Positions 47,888 through 58,400 of a DNA stretch of 64,000 nt are shown here, one piece after another. Made by a program: the position numbers and the translations under genes. A model generated the notes under the pieces. That model searched no databases and had not been told where the DNA came from. It saw only the letters and a program-made list of their open reading frames with translations. The stretch's first letter is position 1. Every line of letters starts with the position of its first letter. The DNA comes from Piscicola geometra (Eukaryota; Annelida; Clitellata; Hirudinida; Piscicolidae): contig OX030958.1 in NCBI GenBank assembly GCA_943735955.1, forward strand, positions 8,495,626 through 8,559,625. Reading direction: 5' to 3'.

Positions 47888-50800
47888 TTAGCTATCGTCC
47901 GATTTGAAAACTCTATCCGAAAATCGGACACTCTTTAGAGAAGCCTTTTCTGTTCGTTGTTTCATGCAACTTGCCGACTCCTTGCCTGTGATTTGGTGCT
48001 GCTTTTCCAAGTTTTCGATTTTTGTTACTTGTTTTCTTATTTTTTGAAGAGTTTCTTCATGTTTGTCTTTCAGATTGGTGTATAACTGGAATCGAAGCTG
48101 TTCTCTCAGGCCGTTTAGTTCTTGACGGTAATTGCTCAACGTGGTTTGATACTCTCGTTTCAACTCCCTCCTTTCTTTGTTCTGCTTTTGGTTTCGTTGC
48201 TGTTCAAGGAGACGCTTCATAATGGCAGATCTTTTGTGAGAAACTCTTTTTTCCATCGGAGAGTTGTCCATTATCGATCTACTCGAATCTACGCCATCCG
48301 TCATTGCGTTTTCTCTATATTCGTCTTTCTTGCTTCTACTAGCGCAGAAATCATCACTTCTTGTAGCACTATTGCCCTCACCGAAGCTGCCACCATCTTC
48401 ATCGAGTTCCCGTTCAACGTCATAGTTGTTCTCGTTGTGGTCTTTTTCGGTCGTGGCCATTTTGAGATTGCTCTTGAGAGAAGACTGTTTCTCACTTTCC
48501 ACTTCCTTGTTGCCTTCGCCTTCGCAATGCTGCCTCTGCATCGACTCCTTGAAACACAAGACTTCATAGGAAGGTTTAGGACCGTTAACGAACAGATTGT
48601 AGGCTATGGACGTGGCTTTTGCTGGAGAAGTTGGTTGTGTCTTTGAACCAACCTCAGAGTCACTCTGTTTCCTGTTCTTAATGAACATGAAGGCCTGGTT
48701 GCAGCAGGTACGCACGTTGCTGGCGTGATGGTTTTCTGAGAGACGTCTAAGATTTGGATTCATCAGAGAAGCCATTTCCCACTGCACAGGAGTGGTCTGG
48801 AATGCAATTAAAATATAGATTCAAATGGGTGCAGAACTACCATTTCTAAAAAATATATTTTTTCAACTAATTTAATTAATTGCTACCAGAAAAATGAATT
48901 ATCTCTCATAAAATGAGCAAGATGCACAAAAGCATGCGCAAACCTTCTTTGTCTTGAGGAAGAGTTCCATCAGGAGGGTGGTGACGAAGACGACGAGGTG
49001 GTCGTGGAAGGGAGACCTGCTCGAAGTGTCCAGCTGGTAAATGCTCAGCTCCAGCACCGCCTGCAGAAATAATTTTCTGATTCAAACCTTGGAGACCTTT
49101 TTAATTTGTCTTAATTTTTCTTTAAATAAATATTTTTCAAAAAATGAATAAATAATTATAAAAAATATTTGATCGACACGAACCCTGCAGAAAATAATGA
49201 TTCGGTCGAAGTTGGCTTGTGTGTCATCTTCGAAGTGCTCGACCAATCCGGTGAGAAGAAGGATGAGGGTCAGGTTGTTGCACCAATCAGCAGAGCCCTC
49301 TCTCAAATCCCTGATCCCCATTTTTGATAGGATACTGGAGGGGGGGGGGGTGTTTGTTGCATGGTAATTAGATGTGGATTTAGTTGTTTTTTATATTTTA
49401 GCACGCCCAAAAAAAATATTTCTTTTTTTATGTTTAAAAAAAAATTTTTTTTATAAAAATGTAAGATGACAGGGAATCTTTCATAAAGTACCTGTCAGTG
49501 CACAGATCTTCCCTGAGCATCTGAGTTAGAGCCTGCAAAGAATTTCGCTCATACAAAAGCAGTTTACACTAGAGGTCGGACTTGGGCGATTTTTCATTCC
49601 CGGTCCCGTCCCGTTCCCGAAATTGTTTTTCCCGTCCCGTCCCGTTCCCGATGGGCCATCAGAATTTTGATTCCCGTCCCGTCCCGATCCCGAAATTTCT
49701 TTTCCCGTCCCGTCCCGTTCCCGATGGACCATCAGAATTTTAATTCCCGTCCCGTCCCGTTCCCGCAACTCGATTCCCGGTCCCGACCCTTTCTTGAAAC
49801 TTTTTGACCCGGTCCCGACCCATTCCCCAAAAAATTTGTTTATTTATTTCTTTTTGCTGCCGTTTTCACAGGTCCCAAACTTGCTAGTCCTAACATTTCT
49901 TAACATTTATTATTTGAAAGTCAGAAAATATTTCTTTTAAAAAATACAAAAACACGATTTAAATATCAAATATATATTGAAATGAAAGTATTGAGGTTAG
50001 TCATTGTTTTTAAGTCATTCAATCAAGTCTTTATTGCTTTTCACACGAGTTAAACCGTCAAAAGTTTCAGCTTTCAAATTAGGTGATCTTGGGTCTGAAA
50101 TTTCAACATGTTTACAAATTCCGTTTACATGGAATAGAACTTGCAGGTATACTAAAAAAATTTTTGGCTTCTTCTAGTAGTATTGGAAAATATTTCATTA
50201 TACTCCAATAAATTAAACATCTTTATAATCTTCAATTTTATTGGGACGTAATTGTGAATATTTGTACAATTCATCCTCTTCTGAATTTATTCCTTCGTTC
50301 ATTATTATTAATTCCACAATAATGTTAGAAATATGTTTTTTGACAACATTCTTATTCTCCACAACTTCACAAATAAAATCATTCATATAATGTGATAGTA
50401 TAAAAATTGTATTATAATTTTTACATTATAAAAACTAAGATAATAGGTCTAAATAACCATCATTTGTTTTTTTTCTCAACGGCACTGCAGCTTGATCTGG
50501 CTGTACAAAATGGAATTAAATTTTCTCTAATGAAAGTCTTTGTATTTATTTCTTTTCTATCCCAAACTCTTTTAAATTATTCTTTTAAACTGTGGGATGC
50601 AACAGACATGCTGCCATATGAATAAGGTCAATGGGCATCTTTTCTTTTGTTGAGATGATCAACTGAGCAATCAACTAGAAATTAATAATTCAAATTCAAA
50701 GTATGAATTTATAAAATAAAAATAATATAACTGACCAGTTTGATTTCATCTGACAAGTTTTCATCATCACCAATTTGTTCTAGTCTCTCTAATATTTTGA

Positions 50801-52488
50801 CTCGCCATAACAACTTCAAATGTAATGTAGGAGATTTTGACATTGACAACGCAATGGTGGCTTCGTTATACATTTCTATTGCACTTAATACTTATTTTAA
50901 TTACTTAATTACGGAGTATCGATGAAATGGAGATTTCCATACTTTGCTGAAGTATAATTATTAAAGAATCCAATCCCAATAAATTGTATTCCCGTTATTC
51001 CCGTTCCCGATTTAAAAGTTGATTCCCGTTCCCGTTTTTTCCCGTTCCCGATTTGAATAATGATTCCCGTTCCCGTTCCCGTCCCGAAAACCTATTCCCG
51101 GTTCCCGACTTTTCCCGTCCCGAAATTAATTTTCATTCCCGTTCCCGCGGGAGTCCCGCAGGTACCCGCGGGTACCCGGTCGGATCGGGTACCCGGTCGG
51201 ATCGGGTACCCGGTCCGACCTCTAGTTTACACTCTTAAAAACTATTTAAACCACATAAAACAGTTTCTGAGTCAACCACACTGACATTTTAAAATGGCCG
51301 CATAAAATCTATAATAATAAAACACCAAAATAACCTGAAGGCAGTCCATGAACATGCGAGTGACGATCTTCTTGTTGGAAAGACTCGATAGGAGTTTCAG
51401 CACCACCTCGCAGCTCTTGTCTATCTCCACTGCCGCGTTGTCTTCTCTGAGGTATGAAGGAAACAATTTGTTGTTGGTTCGTTGGTTGGTGTGTCGGTGC
51501 AAGGTGATTTATGATTGGTTTATTTGCGCTCTTGATTTTATAAAAAGCGCTATACAAACTTGCTTGATTGATTGATTAGTTTGCTTGTTTTTTGTCATTT
51601 TCCAACATTTCAAATGCTATATTTTTACGGTAATGGAAATTGGACGAACACTTGGGCCTTCTTGTTGACTCCATTGACGACAGCGAGACCTCCGTATGTG
51701 CCTGATACCAGTGAAAACTTTTGATTGAATTTGTAAACAGCTGGTGTAGATGGAGAAGAAGAGGAAGATGACGATGAAGTCAAGAGAAGCTTTTCTTCAA
51801 CATCCTTCGAGGGAGTTATTTAGTTTTTAAGATAAATTCATCAAAAATAATGGAGCTTCTAAAGACTGACGTTTTCAGTGGCAAAGTGTTTCAAGCCGAG
51901 AAGTCGTTTGAGTAGCACCACTGCTTCCCTCACCTGCATGCAGTCGACCACCCGATGCACCAACTCCTGCACTGTCGAGCTGCCGCGGTTGGGGAGTTTG
52001 TGCGTAAATGCTTCGAATTTCAAAAAAATCATTATGCTTCACGTTCCCATTTTATTCATTTTATAAATATATATTTTTAATTAATCGAAAATTATTTACA
52101 AAACTAGCAAAAGCACACCTCAGGTAAGAGGGGGTGCGATGGAGATGGGTGTATAGAGAGAAGAGGATGTGGATGAATGGCAAGAGGCAAAAGGGAAGGG
52201 TTGATGAAGGATAGTGGAAGATCACCAGCAGCTGCAAGGGTTGGAAAGTTGAATTTATTGTTTATTGACACAACTAAGAAATTCTCCAAATAAAATATCT
52301 CAGGTTATTTAATGCAATTGGCATTATTAGATTGCTATTGGCAATGCATGAGATCGAATGGTGCGTTCGACAGCTACTTCGTGCAGCATCTCCAGACACG
52401 TGGTGAGACTCTGCTCGTCCACCACCTCCAGCACCTTGCCTGCTGTCGTTTCAGGAACGTCATTGTATAAGTTAATGCATTGATAATC

Positions 52489-52578
<90 letters not shown>

Positions 52579-54766
52579 GGGATGATGATGATGATTGATG
52601 ATTGATGATGATGATGATGATGATGATGAGGATGAAGATGATGATGATGATGTAGTTAATTAATATAGCGCTAATATAAATTCTATAATAAATATAATGA
52701 AGATGCATGTGAAGAATGAGTTGAGAAGTTATAAGCTTATATCGCCAAAAGCAAACCTGAATCGCTTATAAATAAACATGAAAAAGATTTATAACCGCTA
52801 AATGAAGACTCACTTTTCTGTTCTTCTTCTGTCTCAGCCTTGAGTTCTGCCATGCTTAGGATGGGAGATGCGATGATGTTGAAGAGGTCGTTTGTGAAGA
52901 TGGAAGGGTGGTGCTGGTAGATGTAGGCCATCAGACGTACCAACACAGGCACCACCAACGAACATCCGTCTATGTCATGTACGGTTTCATCATCTGTTTG
53001 TGTAGCATTGTGTGTTTTAACGTATGCTTTTATAGGGTGTTTATGTTTTTTGTATTTATGCGTAGGTTTTTCAGATTATACATCATACAATAGGAAGCAA
53101 GAACTACAAGCACTCTGAATATTGAAGTCATGGCGAAAGACTTTGACACTTAGACCAACGGGTGAAAAAAATATGTCGGTAAATTGTAACCTTTTATAGT
53201 ATACATTTTTTTGTTTTGCATATTACAAAGTTTTTATTGCTTAATTGGAAGTAGTATAGGAGCACCAGACCAGGGTTGTAAAGGATTTTGAGGATGTAGA
53301 CGATTTGCGAAGAAAGATTGGAGAAGTAATTGGAAGGAGGGAAGGAGAGGAGAGGCAGGTGGGTGATGGTGCGGGCTATGGACTCGCACTGTCGCATGTC
53401 CACTGGCAATTTTTTGTTGCTCAAGCTTTCTTCTTGTTTTTCTATGCTTTCTGTTGATGAAAAATGTGGATATTTGAGTGAAGAGAAACTTGATTTTTCA
53501 CTCACAAAACCTTTCGGAATCGGTTCTAAGAAATCGAAATCTATTAAAAATCTTTTTTGCGAACCTTTTGGTGTCTTATAAAAAGCCAGAATGGTGTTCT
53601 TCACTCCATCCTCCTTCATGACACAGTCCCTCACCATGCTTGAACACCCCTCCAACAGCCATAAGGGCGCTTTATTGCTCGACTCACCGAACTGCACGTG
53701 GTGTTTTGATGATGGTGTTGTAAATTATAATTAACTTACCTCCATGATTAAGTTGTACAAAGAATTTTTCTTTCAACAAAAAGCAAGGCAGTGACAACAC
53801 TCGAACCTTGTTTTCCTTTCCGCTGAGTAGCTGCATGAGCTTTCGAATGATGAAGAGAGGGTTCGACGAGTGGATGAGATGCTGCAAGTACTCCTTGTAG
53901 CACTTCCTGTTATCCTTGCTTCTCGCCTCATCTTCATCGTCTTCGCCGTCAAAGTGACTGGGGTTGCAGGCGGTTTCGAAGAGGCCTGCCAGGAAGATGT
54001 CGAAGTGCACCAGTCTGACGTAGTCCCTGAAGAGCGAGGACAGCTTGAGCGAGTGCAAGTCCATCAGCGTTCGCAGACATTTGCGAAGAAGCCGACCCTT
54101 CTCTTGCTCCTTCAGCTCCTTCACCATCGGGATGCGAAACTCGCTGCCAACGCCTGGAGACAAATGCAGCGAGACTCCAAAGACCGCCAAGAAGTCGATG
54201 CAGTTGAAGAGAGACTTCTTGTCGGCGGTTGAGAGCTGGTCAGGCGCTTTGCCTGCGCAGTTCTTCAGCCTATGCTGACGCATTTCTTTCGTCAGCGCCA
54301 ACGAGAACTGCTCCAGCAAGAAGAGATTCCACTCGACGAAGATGCACACCAGCTTGTACTCTGAGAGCATTTGCAGGTGCGTCTGACTCAGCATGAGGTT
54401 TGGTTGCGACTCCTGCAGCAGTCCGAGCAGTTCGCTGAAGCACTGCCACTTGCTGATCGAAGCATGCACTTGCTCGATGTTCGTGCACAACAGCGAGGTC
54501 AGGCAACCGCCCTCACCTGCAGTGTCCGATTGCAACACAAGTTGACCTTGAAGGCGTCGTATAGCAATATAATTTATTTATTCCTGATTTTTTAAATAGT
54601 TTATTACAAAGTAAAAAAGCCCAAGATGTAATTGAATGAAAGTAATGAGTTGAAAAAAGTAGGAATAAACTTGAATAAAGAAATAAAAAAACGAAGTACA
54701 ATCTTCAGTAGAGGTTGCTAGTTTTTTTGCCAATTCCAAAAAGTCAGATGTTTTAAGTTTTTCCAT
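47888..54766 (-). CDS. TANGO6-like: TANGO6/Rtp1-like armadillo-type protein
   Basis: Family known for Golgi organisation in flies and nuclear import/assembly of RNA polymerase II in yeast (Rtp1). Exons: 54700-54766, about 53759-54546, 53271-53691, 52814-52969, 52378-52442, 52119-52231, 51871-52036, 51650-51804, 51335-51446, 49492-49532, 49184-49334, 48944-49060, 47888-48796 (3261 nt, 1086 aa; human TANGO6 is about 1094). Helical-repeat segments resemble TANGO6: NPLFIIRKLMQLLSGKENK, LWLLEGCSSMVRDCVMKEDG, YFSNLSSQIVYILKILYNPG, FCLLPFIHILFSLYTHLH. The last exon ends with a charged linker and a coiled coil (LREQLRFQLYTNLKDKHEE) where I would expect the C-terminal RTP1 HEAT domains. A strong donor at 53739 (G|GTAAGT) does not fit the phase of the next exon; a weaker donor at 53758 (TTT|GTACAA) does. 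Identity rests on pattern similarity, so moderate confidence. Confidence 0.6.
49570..51224 (-). mobile_element. hAT DNA transposon with perfect TIRs and 8-bp TSD
   Basis: The element is 1655 bp. Its ends are perfect 12-bp inverted repeats, TAGAGGTCGGAC at 49570-49581 and GTCCGACCTCTA at 51213-51224. It is flanked by a perfect 8-bp target duplication GTTTACAC (49562-49569 and 51225-51232), diagnostic of hAT. Inside each end are arrays of CCCGTCCCGTTCCCGA-type repeats and, at the right, GGTACCCGGTCGGATC repeats. The minus strand keeps hAT transposase pieces broken by stops: LDLIHMAACLLHP-like sequence at 50600-50660, SMSKSPTLHLKLLWRVKILE (50770-50870) and FFSIPASSIPC (50115-50165). It sits in a TANGO6-like intron. 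Confidence 0.9.
52490..52632. repeat. Long GAT trinucleotide microsatellite
   Basis: A nearly perfect (ATG)n run of more than 85 bases with a broken continuation, in a TANGO6-like intron. It generates an artefactual poly-Ser frame on the minus strand. Confidence 0.95.
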
Positions 54767-55452
54767 TTTTATATTTCAATAATTTGTTGCGATGTTTATT
54801 TATAATTTTTACGATGTATTTTTTGTGTTGTTATTAGGCATTTGTTTTTTTAGATTTTATATGTAAATAGGTGCAGTATTGAGTTTAGTATTTAAGAAAA
54901 TAAAAATGTAGTTTAGTAATAGTTTTTTATATAATAAACATTTTTTTTAAATATAATGTTTTATATAATAAACATTTTTTAAAAATAGAATATTTTAAAT
55001 AATAAAAAAAGTATTTAAAAATTTGTATCGACCTCTTGGACGAAATATATTGATAAAAAGCCCTTGTCTTAATGTTATGGTTATTCAATTTTTAAAATAT
55101 ATTTCGTTCAAGGCCTATTGTCCTTAGTCCTCCGTGATCGCAGTAGACTCTACTGGGCAGAGAAATACAGATAGGGAACTGCTTTGACTTTGATAACAAT
55201 TTTTTCCGCTCAGGCATTGTCGATCGAACAATCAAAGCATTAACATTCTCAATTATTATCCCCAACACTTCAAAGCAGTTATTCCAAGATATTTCGTTCA
55301 AAATTGTTTTGAAAATTTTATCTTTTAATATTTCGAATGTTAAGATGTTTCGAGATTTTTCGCGCAGTAAAATCTCGATGAATTTCATAGAAATAAATAA
55401 ACTTCATTTTAATTACACAAAGTAAAAAGTGCTATTCGCAAATGCAAGGCGA
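54767..55452. other. Spacer between TANGO6-like gene and AARS2
   Basis: AT-rich DNA with no supported exon; a run of ATAATAAACATTTTTT-type words occurs at 54935-55010. It must contain the AARS2 3' UTR and the TANGO6-like promoter. Confidence 0.4.
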
Positions 55453-58400
55453 TCAGCCGGCAGCATCGCTCAGGGACAGTTTACTGACGACGTATGCCTC
55501 AGCAAGCGCCATGACGGCACTCGAGTCTGTGTGGTGCTTCTTGACGGGGATGGTGAAGAGGCAGATGTGCTCGTGTCTGGAGAGTTTGCCTTGCGGAGGC
55601 GAGTACTGGCCGTCGAAGGAAGAGCAGACGTGTGCGATCCATGAGACGCTTGTGAATGCTGTGTAGTGCTGCGAGGGGAAGAAGGAAGGGATGATAATTA
55701 CTGCGTCGGTGATGAAGAAAAGGATGATGATGACGATGATGATGATGATGATGACGATGATGAAAGCACCTGAGGAACGTAGCAGAGTCCGAGGAGGTTG
55801 GGGTTGGGAGCGTCTGCAATGATGAAAATGGGCTTCGGATGGTTCAACTCGACCAAGCAGCGAGCCAACTAGAAAGTGGGTTTTGCAATGGAAAGATTTT
55901 ATAAACTATTGAAAAAAAATGTATACTTAACCGATTCGTTCACTAACATTCACTAAGGCCATGTTAATAATATTCGCCGTTGTATTTTATTGTACAAATA
56001 GCGATGAAGATACAGTAGTTAACAAAGCAAAGAACAGTGATCAAACGCAGGCTTACAGATCGAAGTTTGTTGACTGGCATGCAGACGATGCAGTAGTGGT
56101 CCTTCGAGGCGGCCTTCACCTTCGCCGAGACTTCCTTGCGGGAGAAAGAAGAGTAACTCGCCCAATGAAATGAAGCCTTCATTTTAGGATAAACTGCTCA
56201 AGTCTCACAGATGAACCCGATGTACTACATTTAAGATACGTCAAAATTTACATGTTTTGTAAACATAATTTTATATTTTTTATATTATTATAAAGATTTA
56301 TTAACAAAATGACTCTAGGAACATCTAGTTAAATCGAACCTTGAAGAGCTGGATCAAGGTGAGTTTGTTTTTGGAGTGGCTGTGTTCCAGGTGCAGCATC
56401 TTCATCTCCTGCAACACTTGCTCCCTCTCCACCTTGCCCAGCAACATCTTGCTCGTCAGTAGCTGTGCAGATTGGTGAAAAGATTAAGTAAAATAAAGAT
56501 GCTCATTCAAATGAAATGTTTCACAACTGAAGCCGCACTTGATCGTTTGGTAAAATGATAAAGTAACAAAAACCCTCATTCAAATTTAAATGATTTAAAA
56601 CTTAAATCACACTTTATCGATCTGTTTGAGCCTCTCTGCAACCTCCTCCACCTGCTGGCACTCCTTCACTGCAGCCAGCATCTCCATCAGCTCCTTAGCG
56701 TTCTTCACCGCCTATGACCCAATATAATGAAAATCATCATCAGATCAAGCAATCTTGATTTCATGAAAAAGCGCTATATAAATTATTTTATTGATTGATC
56801 GAGTCTTCTAATAGGTGCATGATGCCCACCAATCACATAGCAGCTAGCTCTCACCTGATTGGCTCGTTCTCCGGTGACAGCGGTGATTCGCTTGTTTCCT
56901 TGGATGGAACCCTCGAAATTCGTCACAACCACCCTGCCCAGCTGGCCAGTCCTCGCCACGTGCCTGTGACGTCATCGAAAAATGATGATAGTGATGATGA
57001 TGATGATGGTGGTAGTGAATTTTATAAAAAACAATTGCAGCTTCAAGAATATTTATAGAACTCACGTTCCACCGCATAGTTCGATAGATTGTGGAAGAGG
57101 TGGTGATGGTAACGCTGGAGATGATGAAAATGGGGATGGTGTTGATGATGATGTTACTGATGATGGTGATGATGATGATAGTATCTCGTCAGGAGGCACG
57201 CCGATTGAGACGAGGGTGACGGTTGAAGGGTAGACCTGCATTGAAAACAACGTGCCATGAGATGCTGCACTCACTCCTCCCCACTGCCGTTAACTCAGTT
57301 ACCTCCCAACCATTCACCTTCACGTTCATTCACCCACACCCATTCACCGACACCCACTCACCCACACCCATTCACCCATTCCTCATTCATCCACAGAATC
57401 CACCCACCCCATTCAATTCACCCCAATCATTCACAACCCCCCCCACACCCCCTAATCCACCACCACCCCCCCATCATCCACCACCCCCAATTAAACCCAC
57501 CCCACCCACTTCAATCCACCCCTATCCACCACCACAATCTGATCCCACCAACCACCTCTTCCAGCTTGGAGACATGCTCGCAGTCTTGCACCTCCCTGTA
57601 ACTCCTGCTACTCCGGTACACCACCAAATCCTCCTCCACCACTCCGTCTATTAGTCGAACCACTTCTCGCAAGTCATCGAGTGTCACGTTAGACTGCAAT
57701 AGGAAGTATTTATTTGATTTTTTAGATTTATATTACAATAATTTTTTTAAACAATTATAATAAATGAATTTTCACTTCAAGATTTTATATCCATAAACAA
57801 AACATCATCACTATCACTACTATCACCATCATCCCTATCGCCATCACCACCACTACAACCATCATCAAAACCACCACTTTTATCAAATCACCACCACCAC
57901 CATCATCATCAAAACTACCTTGAGTGACGTGAAGTCGAAGGTGAGTTGATCCTTCTTGACGGCTGATCCCTGCTGCACCACTGCGCCTAGCACCTGGTTG
58001 GAAAACGTTTTCCATAACCAGTCAAGTAATAGAAAAAATTGACAACTTTTTGTTTCGTCATTTCTGTTCACGGGGCTCAAGCTTCTATTGACGCAAACAT
58101 GTCTTCTTCAAAAAATGTAGGCTACCAGGATTTGTGAGAATCGAACCCACGACCTATGGCTATAAACCACGAATCATTAACCACTCGGCTACCCGTTCAC
58201 CTGATTGAGACTGGCGTGGATGAGATGGGTGGCTGTGTGGTTGCGTGTGGTAGCTGCCCTCGATGCCTGGTTGCACGGATGAATGGTGGTTGATGAGTCA
58301 AGTCTCGAGCATCATTAATGACGATGACGGTAATGGTAGTGATCTATGCACTGCCCTCTCATTCATCCACCCATTCACCTACCCACCCACTTGGTCAATA

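Noticed and set aside
52487..52708. Poly-Ser ORF of 73 aa
   Set aside because: It is the translation of a GAT/ATC microsatellite.
57223..57654. Proline/threonine-rich plus ORFs of 114-143 aa
   Set aside because: They are produced by the C-rich tandem tract in an AARS2 intron and by the antisense of AARS2 exons.
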